64,000 nt of DNA from Novipirellula galeiformis (GCF_007860095.1 NZ_SJPT01000005.1:558001-622000); one strand, 5' to 3'. Counted from the first letter of the stretch, positions 33,553-42,245 are shown. The notes: generated by a model not told the origin, from the letters alone. Program-made: numbers and translations.

Positions 33553-34230
33553 TTATCGCCAGATGCGACAGCGGTACGTACCATTTGGACCGCGTGCGAC
33601 CGCATCACCTACCAGCGTCATTCCGCGACTCGGCGTGCATGTCGGAACAACTTCGTGCGAGACGGTCACCGAACTATGCCATCCAACGCCTTCGAATTTC
33701 CCAACGCTCGACCAGCTGCCGGCCGACTGCGGAGGATGGTTTCGCATGTCGTGCTTTGCCATGTAATTGGCCCTCATCTGCGCAACCGCTTGCCCTGGCA
33801 ACTGAGCCACCGTACTGACCATTGATCGCAGCGGTTTGGCCCTCTCCGGCTGCTGAGCCGCAACGACGTACACGAGTGCCGGAGAGCACTGGCCGGTGAC
33901 AACTGGTTCGCACAACGGTGCCTCACTCACCACGCTTTGGCAATCACAATCGACGCAAGGTGGCGACTCCATCACTGGTTGCGGCGGGCAGCTCGCCTGC
34001 GGAGTGCAATTCACCTGCGACTGAGCCGGAGTCATCGTCACGGTCGAGGTGACCGACACTGACTGACTGGCCCCGCAAACACCGCCAACGCATTCCGAGT
34101 TGGCCGCGTTAGACCGGTTGCCAAGTCGCTCTCGCAATTTCTTGAGTGGCCCCTGTGCCTCCGCGAACGACAGCCCGCAAAGTAAGATCGGCACAGCTAA
34201 AAACAATCGAAACATTTTCACACCTAACAT
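33553..34230 (-). CDS. Secreted Cys-rich protein, CAP-like C-terminal motif
   Basis: The product has a clear signal peptide (MFRLFLAVPILLCGLSFAEA) and a cysteine/proline-rich middle (CVGGVCG, CTPQASCPPQP, CVDCDC). The C-terminal segment YMAKHDMRNHPPQSAG...GKFEGVGWHSS resembles a motif (H...G.xEGVGxS) I recall from planctomycete secreted CAP-like proteins. A 15-bp in-frame tandem repeat (AGGTGTGAAAATGTT) duplicates the ribosome site and start, so ATG 34230 and ATG 34215 are equally served. In the late operon it may act at the cell envelope during lysis or be lysogenic cargo. Confidence 0.6.
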   Translation of the reverse strand: MLGVKMFRLFLAVPILLCGLSFAEAQGPLKKLRERLGNRSNAANSECVGGVCGASQSVSVTSTVTMTPAQSQVNCTPQASCPPQPVMESPPCVDCDCQSVVSEAPLCEPVVTGQCSPALVYVVAAQQPERAKPLRSMVSTVAQLPGQAVAQMRANYMAKHDMRNHPPQSAGSWSSVGKFEGVGWHSSVTVSHEVVPTCTPSRGMTLVGDAVARGPNGTYRCRIWR

Positions 34231-34336
34231 TTTCACACCTTCTGAGATTAAGAGTTGCCGCTCCGTAGCGACGAAACGATTTGAGAAATGATCGCACGCA
34301 CCACGCGCACGATCATGGCGATTTTGATTTGAGTTA

Positions 34337-34657
34337 TCAGCCAGCGGTCGCGTCTCGTTCGACGCTTGCCAATCTTTCGCGAATCAGCCCCACTTCGGTC
34401 GACAGTTTTATTCGGTCCTGCTGGCATTCGTCGTGCTTTCTATCGGATTCGATCAACCGTGTTTCTTGGGCTTCAAGCTTTGACTCTTGCTTACCAACGT
34501 GATCCTCAAGCCGTTTGATTGCCTCGGCATTTTTGGACTCGTTGAGCTTGAAAAGCCCCGCCACCGCGCTGGCCAAAGTTGCAACCACTGTGCTAACTCC
34601 TGCGATTACCCAACCCGCGTTTTCCGCGCCTTCACTCATCCTAAGCTCGTTCGTCAT
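34337..34657 (-). CDS. Membrane protein with coiled coil (holin/spanin-like position)
   Basis: The 106-residue protein has one or two closely spaced membrane segments in residues 14-38 (AGWVIAGVSTVVATLASAVAGLFKL) followed by a coiled coil to the end (NAEAIKRLEDHVGKQESKLEAQETRL...). This is a common layout for phage lysis-associated proteins such as gp10/holin-like factors, but not diagnostic. It lies between a secreted protein and a thioredoxin-fold protein gene. Confidence 0.6.
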   Translation of the reverse strand: MTNELRMSEGAENAGWVIAGVSTVVATLASAVAGLFKLNESKNAEAIKRLEDHVGKQESKLEAQETRLIESDRKHDECQQDRIKLSTEVGLIRERLASVERDATAG

Positions 34658-34678
34658 GGTGTAAATTCACGCTGCAAA

Positions 34679-35650
34679 TTATTTGAACTTGCGAAACTTT
34701 TCGACGTCCTGAAATCCTGTCATTTTCGCGACACCAAATCCAGGCGAAGCGATTTCGAACTGCGGCACTGATTGGGTGCTGAAGACTTCCTTTAGTTCCC
34801 AATCCCACGACTCAAGCGTCGGCCAGACTTCCGATTTCCATCGATTGCACCACGAACAGTCAGGGCGGCTGAACATCGTCACAAACGTCTTGGGTGCCGA
34901 TGGTTGATCCGGCACGGGGGCAGGCACAGGAGGCTTTGCACTGCCAACCGAATCGATCAGACCGCTAGCGATCGCTTGCAGGTCGGCAAGGAATCCGCCT
35001 GGCGTGGTCGCCTTGATTCCGTCGTTGATAGGTCGACGCCAGGTGCTCAGCCAGTCCGCATCACGCGAGGCCCCTTTACGTTCCAAGAGAGCCGACTCAA
35101 TCGCGGCCTGTGCATCGGCCTTCATGGCGTCCAGCGTGCCGAGGTTGACCGCACTGATTGCCGCCGCCAATGCGGAGGCTGTCGTTGGGTCGTTGAGCTT
35201 CGCCGCCGCGTCACGACTGATCTCTCGCAACTGGCTATTCGCCGGAGGGTCTGGATTGGTCGGGCCATCGGGGTCGCTCGGATCCGGAGTTACCGGGTCG
35301 CAGATGCCGTTAGTGATCGCGATCGTGTGAGTAGCAACGTCAACGTCGGCAGTAGCCTCACCAGTGACGTCGACCGCGACCAGGGCGAAGCGAAACTCGC
35401 CAGACTCACGCACCGAGAATGCGATTTGACTCTCAGTTTGGATGTAGCGATTTTCGAGGGCAGGCGGAATAATCCACCGCTTGACGTGCCCTTTTGAGTT
35501 GCCTGAGTTGAGCACGACCAGGTTGCCTGCCTCGCTCGTTTCAGGGCCGTCGATTTTCGCAACGGCCTCACCAAACGCGGTGGCGCATAGTAATGCACCG
35601 AGAAACATGGACAGCCACAGAGTGACGGTTGATTGATTTTTTAGAGCCAT
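34679..35650 (-). CDS. Exported protein with C-terminal thioredoxin-like CSWC domain
   Basis: The 323-residue protein has an N-terminal signal/anchor (LWLSMFLGALLCATAFGEA), a beta-sandwich PKD/Ig-like domain (about 30-115), a Pro-Asp-rich linker, a helical region, then a thioredoxin-like fold from 255: KTFVTMFSRPDCSWCNRWKS with the redox pair C265-C268, followed by PQFEIASPGFGVAKMTGF. It could keep periplasmic disulfides of envelope or virion proteins in a given state. Its start overlaps the subtilase stop by ten bases. Exported redox proteins are rare in phages. Confidence 0.65.
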   Translation of the reverse strand: MALKNQSTVTLWLSMFLGALLCATAFGEAVAKIDGPETSEAGNLVVLNSGNSKGHVKRWIIPPALENRYIQTESQIAFSVRESGEFRFALVAVDVTGEATADVDVATHTIAITNGICDPVTPDPSDPDGPTNPDPPANSQLREISRDAAAKLNDPTTASALAAAISAVNLGTLDAMKADAQAAIESALLERKGASRDADWLSTWRRPINDGIKATTPGGFLADLQAIASGLIDSVGSAKPPVPAPVPDQPSAPKTFVTMFSRPDCSWCNRWKSEVWPTLESWDWELKEVFSTQSVPQFEIASPGFGVAKMTGFQDVEKFRKFK

Positions 35651-36579
35651 GATAAGTCATCATTTGCGAGGAGTTGGACGATTTGATCGGCTTGGGGAAT
35701 CCCGTGGCCAAACGAAGGATCATGCCCGGGGGATCCGGCGTCCTTCGTTGTCCGCTTGATAAATGCGTGGATAGCATCGCGGCTCTGGATCGCTGCATTG
35801 CCCTCACGCCGCATCAGCTCAATGATCAGGCACGCCAACCCCGCCCCAAACGGTGTGGCCATTGAGGAACCAGACATGTACCGAAACCCGCCATTGGTCG
35901 AGCAACTGAGAATCTGCTCTCCGGGACAAGCCCACGTGAGTTGGTCACCGCCGCTAGAGAAATTCGCGATGCCGCCGCCCTGCTTGGTCGCGCCGGTGCA
36001 AATGCCTTCGTTGGATCTTGCTGGCCAGCCGATCGTGTTTCCGCGACCGCTAAATCCAGAATTTCCTGCGGCGATCACGACCCAGATGCCAGCGTTCATC
36101 GCGTCACGAATCGCGTTGATTGTCGGCTGATAGGGAGACCCACCACCGAGGCTCATTGAGATCACATCGACCCCGAGCTCGGTTGCCCAGCGGACGCCCG
36201 CAGCGATCCCACTGGACGATCCAGAGCCGCGATTGCTCAGGACCTTGCCCACCACAAGATCGGCACCCATCGCCACGCCAATATCCTCATCTCGACCTAG
36301 CACCGTGCCGCAACAGTGGGTGCCGTGTCCGTTGCCGTCGATGATCGATTCGCCGGAAATGAAGGAGCGAACATCGAGCGGCTTAGGTAAGGCCGGATGG
36401 GAGGTCATGCCGGTATCCAGCACAGCACAGACGGTGCCCTTGCCGGTTACCCGATCGCGAATCCCCCGCCAGGTCGATCGAGGCAAGTGCCACGTCTCTT
36501 GGGCGAGCGGTTGAGACAGCATCCCAACTTCGAGGTCGGGCGGAATTCCGTACACTGGCGCATTGGGATCTGGCTTCAT
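35641..36579 (-). CDS. Subtilisin-like serine protease (S8)
   Basis: The 312-residue product has the complete S8 triad: D55 in AVLDTGM, H85 in GNGHGTHCCG, S239 in MSGSSMATP, with the oxyanion N173 in AAGNSG. There is no visible signal peptide and only a short (40-residue) N-terminal part, so it looks like a mature catalytic domain. ATG 36579 is chosen because residues upstream are out of family character and lie in unrelated sequence. It is within the late operon between small terminase and the exported redox protein; roles could include virion processing or attack on a protein-rich host envelope. Confidence 0.87.
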   Translation of the reverse strand: MKPDPNAPVYGIPPDLEVGMLSQPLAQETWHLPRSTWRGIRDRVTGKGTVCAVLDTGMTSHPALPKPLDVRSFISGESIIDGNGHGTHCCGTVLGRDEDIGVAMGADLVVGKVLSNRGSGSSSGIAAGVRWATELGVDVISMSLGGGSPYQPTINAIRDAMNAGIWVVIAAGNSGFSGRGNTIGWPARSNEGICTGATKQGGGIANFSSGGDQLTWACPGEQILSCSTNGGFRYMSGSSMATPFGAGLACLIIELMRREGNAAIQSRDAIHAFIKRTTKDAGSPGHDPSFGHGIPQADQIVQLLANDDLSWL

Positions 36580-36632
36580 TTCAACACTTCGCAAATTGGG
36601 GGCGGGCAAGCAATTAACGAACCGCGAGAGAG

Positions 36633-36941
36633 CTAGCTCACAGATTCGGCTTGCGTACCTACGCCAGGCGAGGTGTCGATTGGGGGACAACCAGCGTTTG
36701 CGTCTCGCATGATCGAGACGATTTCGCTCACCGCAGCAAACAGCCGCTGGAAGTCGAGGCATTTCAGGAAATCGCCAACGCCCTGGGTGCTGACTTGATC
36801 GAGCTCCGATTGCAATGCGGTCAATTGCGATGCGACAGGGGGACATGCACCTTCGGGGCAATCAGTCTCTTTGGCCTCGAGATTTCCGATGAGTTCGATG
36901 ATGAGTGGCAGCAACGCGGTAATAAGCGATTTCCAAAACAT
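36633..36941 (-). CDS. Small membrane protein in the lysis-type region
   Basis: The 102-residue protein begins with a hydrophobic helix (MFWKSLITALLPLIIELIGNL) and continues with a Cys-containing soluble part (CPEGACPP, CLDFQ, AGCPP). It could be an N-anchored holin-like or structural protein. In the gap 36942-37078, before the small terminase gene, GATGCACGC occurs in imperfect tandem at 37034-37070. Confidence 0.5.
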   Translation of the reverse strand: MFWKSLITALLPLIIELIGNLEAKETDCPEGACPPVASQLTALQSELDQVSTQGVGDFLKCLDFQRLFAAVSEIVSIMRDANAGCPPIDTSPGVGTQAESVS

Positions 36942-37078
36942 GTGCAGAGGTCCTAACGTGGGAGGGGAATGCTTTTACGAAAGTTCTCCCAATCGTGACA
37001 CTCCACCGATCCGCGTCAAACGCTTTGCACGCGAGATGCACGGTACGCACGCGATGCACGCGATGCACACGCATGACG

Positions 37079-37426
37079 CTAATCTCGTCCGTTGTCCGGC
37101 AAGAAAATTGTCACGCCTCCGGTGCCAGTGTTGTGCACGTCAGCGTCGATCTCTTGCCGCGTCGTGTAGCCGCGGTCTTTCGCCTTGCGGCCGAGGAAAA
37201 ATCGAATCGCCCAAGGGTCGCCATTTCGGATCGCGGCGAACAGGCCACGCTCAGCGACGTCCTTCATTCCTTCGCCGGAATCCTCGATCACCGCACGGAG
37301 TGACTTGGATCGCTTGACTCGCCGGTGGACTTGCCGACGCGACATGCCGAGGCACTCCGCTGCGTCACTGATCACGCCGCCGCACAACTCCAGGGCTGCG
37401 GCAATGTCCTCGTCTGTAGCTTTCAT
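37079..37426 (-). CDS. Terminase small subunit-like protein
   Basis: The 115-residue protein has an N-terminal Fis-type HTH (AALELCGGVISDAAECLGMSRRQVHRRVKRS) and then the small-terminase pattern DVAERGLFAAIRNGDPWAIRFFLGRKAKDRGYTTRQE. The protein would bind the packaging site and recruit the large subunit. Seven kilobases of other genes separate it from the large terminase, and the zinc protein gene overlaps its start by four bases. Confidence 0.7.
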   Translation of the reverse strand: MKATDEDIAAALELCGGVISDAAECLGMSRRQVHRRVKRSKSLRAVIEDSGEGMKDVAERGLFAAIRNGDPWAIRFFLGRKAKDRGYTTRQEIDADVHNTGTGGVTIFLPDNGRD

Positions 37427-37860
37427 GGGGATGGGGACCTTCGTGCCTTGGTTGTTAGTTCTCGCTCCTCAGCCAGCTTAGCACGCCCCTCGACCATCGG
37501 CCAATCGCTAACCATCTCCCTGCACGTCCAGCACCTCGTCTCTGTGCGTCCGTCGCTCCATGTCGTCTCGCGAGCCATGTGGCAGCTGCAACGCTCACAC
37601 CATGGCACGCAGGCCGTCAGCGTTAGCGTCTCAACCACGGTTGGCCTGCCATCGCGACGATCTCCCACCAGCGCCTTACTCAGCGGTGGGTTGCATCGTG
37701 AGCATCGCCATTCGGTCGAGTTGCGAGGCAACCACAGTTCGGTGCACCCGCATGTGTGGCACTGGTCGCTGGTGATCTGTGGAGCGGTTGGCGTCGCAGC
37801 AGTGATTGGCTCCGGTGCTTTCGCTTCCGTCGAAAATTTCTTACTGAGAGTTCTTAACAT
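37423..37860 (-). CDS. Multi-zinc-ribbon protein at the head of the late operon
   Basis: The 145-residue product has four C-x-x-C pairs: CHTCGC, CSRC, CERCSC and CWTC. This arrangement fits two zinc ribbons of the HNH or late-regulator kind, but no nuclease residues are seen. It is the first gene after the 285-bp motif-rich non-coding region, so it might be the late operon's first product. It has an AT-rich leader without a clear Shine-Dalgarno site. Confidence 0.5.
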   Translation of the reverse strand: MLRTLSKKFSTEAKAPEPITAATPTAPQITSDQCHTCGCTELWLPRNSTEWRCSRCNPPLSKALVGDRRDGRPTVVETLTLTACVPWCERCSCHMARETTWSDGRTETRCWTCREMVSDWPMVEGRAKLAEERELTTKARRSPSP

Positions 37861-38145
37861 TTGAATTTATTTATTTTCAATTTCCTGGCTGTTCCCGTGT
37901 TCCCGTGTTCCCGTTGTTCCCCCTTCGAGTTCTTGCTCTTACTCTATATGCACCTCTATTCCCTCTACACCTTCTCTTCTCTTTCTCCTTACATCTCTAT
38001 TTCTTTAATTACATGGGAACATAGGAACATAAAGAGGAAAGAGACGTAAAATACGGGGTCAAATCGTGTTCCCGTGTAAAATATTTCAACGGGAACACAT
38101 GAGAACTGTCGGGAACAATCGCCAAGTTGAGGTCATTTTGAGAAA
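37861..38145. promoter_or_regulatory. Non-coding region with GTTCCC/GGGAAC motif array
   Basis: No gene lies here. GTTCCC or its complement occurs eight times: three perfect tandem copies of GTTCCCGT (37891-37914), then 37916, 38015, 38069, 38091 and 38111. Two of them form a perfect 10-bp inverted repeat GTGTTCCCGT / ACGGGAACAC (38066-38075 and 38089-38098) with a 13-bp centre. A polypyrimidine run covers about 37920-38000. The region separates early and late leftward operons, so it probably holds the late promoter and its control sites, or a replication or packaging site. Confidence 0.7.
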
Positions 38146-40632
38146 TCAAAACAGATTGTTTTCTTTTTCTACCGCTTCTGAAAAAATTTCGTCGACAGAA
38201 AAATTTATCCCTTCGTAGCTCCAGAGCAGTTTTTTTCCGTCGCGTTTTTTTATCCGCTCGATTTTTGGAAATTTCCTGCGTAGTTCTTTTCCAAACTGCC
38301 GTGAGCCAAGCGGCTTGCACCCAACTTTCCGGCACCAATATTGATAAAGTTCGTAGAGCCGACTGGATTCAATCGAAGAATCGCCCTCGCTGATGTAGTC
38401 TGAGAAAAATTCTCCAGCCGGATTTGAGTCTTCGCGGTACTCCGCCATAGCCGCTGCAGACACCTGAGATCGCGTGAAGTCGCGTTGCGATTCGAGTCGA
38501 TGCAGGCCTACGATTGCCCACAGGAGGATGCCGGGAGCCTCTCCTTGTTCGATCCACCAATCGGGCTTATCCATCCCCAGCACTCGCCGCTCCTGGGGTA
38601 TCGTGCGGTCAAACGGGATTAGCAGCATCCGACGCCACAGCCCCATCGATTTGTCTCGGATCCGCGGTCGGCTATTCCACGCTGCCATCAATTTCGCGGT
38701 CGGGCGAGCGGAGATCGGTGTTTGGTTCTTGCGGTCAAATTGCATGATGTCCCCGCCGGTGAATTGCTTCAAAACACCCTCTGCAACCATGTCGATTTCT
38801 CCCGCGTCGCCGCTGATATTCGCCGCCTTGCCGATCGTGGTGCCTAGTTCAAAGCGTCCATCGAAGTTCTCGATCGAGACGTGGCTGACATTGGACTCAC
38901 CAAGCATCGCCGTCATCGCCGCGAAGTAGACCGTTTTGCCGTTGCCGCCTTCGCCCTCGAGAACAAGGAATTTCTGTAGGTCGTTGGACGTGCGGAGTAG
39001 ATAGCCAGCCCACTCCTGCAGCACCGCTATACGCTCCTGGTCGCCGTCCATGCAGTAGTCAAGGTAATCGATCCACTTGGGGCATTCGGCCTCGGCATCA
39101 AACGGGTAGTCCAGCCGGAACGAAGAGAACCATTCGGGCGAGTGATCGAGCAAGCATTCCTCGGCTGAGTTGCCGGAAAACACGGCTGACAGGTCGAGGA
39201 TTCCATTCTTCGCGGCAACATAGTGTGGCTTTGATCGATCGGCCATCCAGGTCCCCATTGAGATCGAGGACGCGATTGAGCACATCGATTCCATCGCACC
39301 GACCACGTTCGACACTAGTGAGCGTGTCACCTTCTTGACTGGCTTATCGTCGCCGGTCGCTCGCCGCTCTCGCCAGCTCATTTCGAATTCGTGCCGGACC
39401 GCTAGCCATATTTTCGCGTTGAGTTCCGACTTTTCGATTTTGCGATACCGACCCTCTTTCCATTTCCACCACTCGTCTCGCCAGTAGACCAACCGACCAT
39501 CGTGCTCTGATTTGTATCGCTCCAGGTTCACGCGTGCGAGTCGCTGCGGGTCGTCCTCGGCCTCGTTGATCTCGCTGGCTGCTTCCTTCGCTTCCGTTTG
39601 TCCAAACTCAACCGCGTCCTTGATCCGCTCGCAGAGGATTTCAAATGTGCCGCCGCCAGCGAAATAGTCACGAACGTCGGGGCCTTCCTTTGGCTCGACC
39701 GGAAACGGGAGCGTCAAGTTGACGACCTTCTCGGCTGCCTCGGCGAGTCGCGGCGCCCAGCCAGATCGGCGTTGACCGTCGCGGCCCGGGACCCAAGTTG
39801 CTCCCTCTTGGCCTGGTTTGTCGGCATCGTGGCAGACAATGACTTTTCGGCCTTCGCACAGCTTTACGATCCAGTCGAGCGGCTTTTCCTTCGCGCCGTT
39901 GGCGGTGGTGAATGCGGCCTGGTCAGGCTGGACAGATAGGAGCGTGGCGAGATCGGTTGATCCTTCGAGCTTCCAGATGACTTTGGCAGGATCATCGAAC
40001 GTGGACGGGTTACAAATGATGCCTGCCACGCTTCCAGCGGTGAGCTTGACCTTCGTCCATTCCGGCTCTTTGACGTTTGGTTTCCACTTTGGCAGGTGTC
40101 CGCCATCGGCGCGATAAAGCACGTAGCCAACTGGCGGCTCCGCACCAAGCGACGATCCCCAGACTGGAACCGCGATCACCGTGTACTGTCCACGGTAGCG
40201 GGCGAACTTGCCGCCGATCGCTTGGATAGCTTCGGGCCTGATCGGCTTCTTTTTGAGGCACCACATACCCGCCAGCGTCTTGTTCCATGGCAGGAATTCG
40301 AGGTGCTCTGCTGGATCCGCTTTCTTGCGTTTCTTCTCAGCGCTGACGCCGAGGTGGGTCGCGATCTTGCCAATGGTGGCCTGGAAGTCGTCACCGGTAA
40401 GCCACTGGAGAGCTGCGATTCCGTCGCCGTTTTTGGATGCGAAACACTGGTTGCACAGGCAAGCACCTTCATTGGCGTCGATGAGCCGAAATCGATCATC
40501 ACCGCCACACTTCGGGCACGGGTGATGCCGACCATCCATGATTCCATCTGGCACCCCAGCGACTGCGTAAAAGATTTCAGGCCACCGATTGGTAGCCGCT
40601 TGCTTAACAGTCGAAACGTCGTATCTAGGCAC
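38146..40632 (-). CDS. Phage primase-helicase (zinc, TOPRIM, SF3/D5 helicase)
   Basis: The 828-residue protein combines an N-terminal zinc ribbon (C39, C42, C60, C63 in HPCPKCGG...CLCNQC), a TOPRIM-like region with HDADKPG (268-274), a D5-N type segment and a superfamily-3 helicase with Walker A EGEGGNGKT (559-567), followed by GDAGEIDMV and a winged-helix C-terminus. It would prime and unwind DNA at the phage origin. GTG start 40632 has GGAGG seven bases upstream. It is the last gene of the early operon and shares its fold class with the ATPase of element A, though not its length. Confidence 0.88.
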   Translation of the reverse strand: MPRYDVSTVKQAATNRWPEIFYAVAGVPDGIMDGRHHPCPKCGGDDRFRLIDANEGACLCNQCFASKNGDGIAALQWLTGDDFQATIGKIATHLGVSAEKKRKKADPAEHLEFLPWNKTLAGMWCLKKKPIRPEAIQAIGGKFARYRGQYTVIAVPVWGSSLGAEPPVGYVLYRADGGHLPKWKPNVKEPEWTKVKLTAGSVAGIICNPSTFDDPAKVIWKLEGSTDLATLLSVQPDQAAFTTANGAKEKPLDWIVKLCEGRKVIVCHDADKPGQEGATWVPGRDGQRRSGWAPRLAEAAEKVVNLTLPFPVEPKEGPDVRDYFAGGGTFEILCERIKDAVEFGQTEAKEAASEINEAEDDPQRLARVNLERYKSEHDGRLVYWRDEWWKWKEGRYRKIEKSELNAKIWLAVRHEFEMSWRERRATGDDKPVKKVTRSLVSNVVGAMESMCSIASSISMGTWMADRSKPHYVAAKNGILDLSAVFSGNSAEECLLDHSPEWFSSFRLDYPFDAEAECPKWIDYLDYCMDGDQERIAVLQEWAGYLLRTSNDLQKFLVLEGEGGNGKTVYFAAMTAMLGESNVSHVSIENFDGRFELGTTIGKAANISGDAGEIDMVAEGVLKQFTGGDIMQFDRKNQTPISARPTAKLMAAWNSRPRIRDKSMGLWRRMLLIPFDRTIPQERRVLGMDKPDWWIEQGEAPGILLWAIVGLHRLESQRDFTRSQVSAAAMAEYREDSNPAGEFFSDYISEGDSSIESSRLYELYQYWCRKVGCKPLGSRQFGKELRRKFPKIERIKKRDGKKLLWSYEGINFSVDEIFSEAVEKENNLF

Positions 40633-40727
40633 TGAGTGCCTCCGTGCTCTGGGTGTGGTTCTTGAATCTCTCGCTGAGTCGAATCGTGTCGACTCATTGC
40701 AAATTTCTGCGTACTAGACCGGATGGC

Positions 40728-41678
40728 CTATTCAACGTCTTCATACTCGCCATCGTCGGCGGTTGCGAGTTTCAACGATGGCGCGTCCTCGCTTTTCGGT
40801 TCGTCGTAAACCGCTGCCCGCTCTTCCGCCGCTTGCTCCGCTGCGGATTTGCAATTCGACGCCACGCAGGAGATGAGTCGGTCTTCGATCTTATCCGCCA
40901 AATCTTGCCCGCACCCCTTTGGCAAGACTTCTTTGAACGATTGGTGAGCTTTCGATGCCTCGCCGCGCAAGTCCTCGAGGTGGCCAGCCGTCGGCGCGAC
41001 AGCGCAGAGCGAATTGAGTTTCTTCGCTCCGAGTCCTGGCAGCCCGCTGAGCAATTCGGAAGTCGGCACCAACCGCCAGGCGTTGTCGTCTTCGCCTGCG
41101 GCCATATCACCGGAGTCATCACCGGAGCTTGTCGCCATATCACCGGAGCTCGCGGCCGCGGTGGTCTCCTTGGCTTTGGCTGGATCGATTGGCAGCGGCT
41201 TTCCATCAATGATGTCGGCCAGTTTTGATGCCAGCCGCTGCAGCCGGATCTGCTCACCTTTGAGATACTCTTTTTCCTCCTTGATTTCGATCTTGTAGTG
41301 ATCAATCTTTCCTTCAATCTCTTGGATGCTGCGATTGCATTCCGTGATCTGTCCAAGCACGGAGATTTCCGCCAAGAATCGCCGATCAGCTTCGTTCACT
41401 TGGCTTGCTGGCTGCGGCGATTCCTCGGCGATTGTCGCGTCGTCTGGATCCGCTTGCAGGCCGTTTGCCACCTCGGCGAGCTCGGTGTTGATAGCCTCGG
41501 TGTCGGCCTCGGTGGTGTTGTCAGACGTTGCCTCACTGACCGTCTCACTGGGTGCACCGATAGCGGCCTCGGCTGTGGCCTCCACGCTCTTGGTGGTTTC
41601 GGTGGTTTCGGTGGTGGGTTCGCCGGCGTCGATGGCTTCGGCGTCGGAAGTGTTGAGTTCAGTTGTGTCTAAAAGCAT
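40728..41678 (-). CDS. Acidic coiled-coil hypothetical protein
   Basis: The 316-residue protein has an acidic Thr/Ala/Glu-rich N-terminus (residues 1-85), a coiled coil at about 95-160 (EIEGKIDHYKIEIKEEKEYLKGEQIRLQRL), a repeat SGDMATSSGDDSGDMAAG near 185, and a helical C-terminus with a G-L-P-G-L-G-A-K-K-L helix-hairpin-helix-like motif. The ribosome site AAAGGA lies upstream and can pair with TCCTT just before it, forming a weak hairpin. Function unknown; the HhH-like motif and neighbours suggest DNA metabolism. Confidence 0.55.
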   Translation of the reverse strand: MLLDTTELNTSDAEAIDAGEPTTETTETTKSVEATAEAAIGAPSETVSEATSDNTTEADTEAINTELAEVANGLQADPDDATIAEESPQPASQVNEADRRFLAEISVLGQITECNRSIQEIEGKIDHYKIEIKEEKEYLKGEQIRLQRLASKLADIIDGKPLPIDPAKAKETTAAASSGDMATSSGDDSGDMAAGEDDNAWRLVPTSELLSGLPGLGAKKLNSLCAVAPTAGHLEDLRGEASKAHQSFKEVLPKGCGQDLADKIEDRLISCVASNCKSAAEQAAEERAAVYDEPKSEDAPSLKLATADDGEYEDVE

Positions 41679-41710
41679 GGGTGTTTCCTTTTAAGGAGGT
41701 GAAAAAATAG

Positions 41711-42223
41711 TTAGTTGGTTTTTCGAATTGTCTTAATGAGTTGCCCCGCGATGCTCGAGTTGGCTAGTCGCCTTTCCGCTTCGTCTCCGTAACCGATCAG
41801 CACGGATGGCCCGCCGCTGTTGTGGCCTTCCTTTGGCTTCGATCCGTCTGGTCGATAGAACGTCAACCGTCCTTTAATAAACAGCAGCGACGAAGCAAAC
41901 GGCCAAACGTCCGCAAAGAACGAACGCGTCTCAGTTCGTGCAAACACAAGTGCGATTCCGTTGCTGTGCAATGCCATGCGGTTCAGCCAATGTGTCATCA
42001 GTTTTCCGTATGGCGGGTTACACCAAACGAAGCCATCCCACGGCAGAAGAAGCCCATTGTCGCTTTCCGTGTACTGACGCTTTGCGCATGCCCACGGTTG
42101 CGGTTCACAAGCACACGGATCCAGATCAAACGGCCCAAGGTCGTTAATGATCCCAGGCGGTGTTATCCAGCTATCCGTTGTCTCTGCGTTTCGTGTGTGT
42201 GCTGGCGGTGCGATCGATGCCAT
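41711..42223 (-). CDS. dam: Phage Dam-type DNA N6-adenine methyltransferase
   Basis: The 170-residue protein matches phage Dam (PF05869-type): WITPP (19-23), FDLDPCAC (32-39), the catalytic CNPPYG (68-73, variant of DPPY), FARTETRSFF and GRLTFY. It transfers a methyl from SAM to adenine in DNA, usually at GATC, to protect phage DNA or time replication and packaging. ATG 42223 is used since the N-terminal residues before it do not fit the family. The neighbouring ERCC4 nuclease and primase genes are part of the same operon. Confidence 0.85.
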   Translation of the reverse strand: MASIAPPAHTRNAETTDSWITPPGIINDLGPFDLDPCACEPQPWACAKRQYTESDNGLLLPWDGFVWCNPPYGKLMTHWLNRMALHSNGIALVFARTETRSFFADVWPFASSLLFIKGRLTFYRPDGSKPKEGHNSGGPSVLIGYGDEAERRLANSSIAGQLIKTIRKTN

Positions 42224-42245
42224 ACATTGTCCCTCTACACGTCCA

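Noticed and set aside
36942-37078. Imperfect GATGCACGC tandem as a regulatory array
   Set aside because: Only about three imperfect units in a short gap within one operon; could be slippage.
41679-41710. Possible hairpin hiding the ribosome site of the 316-residue early protein
   Set aside because: Only four to five pairs with a very small loop; too weak to claim as a riboregulator.
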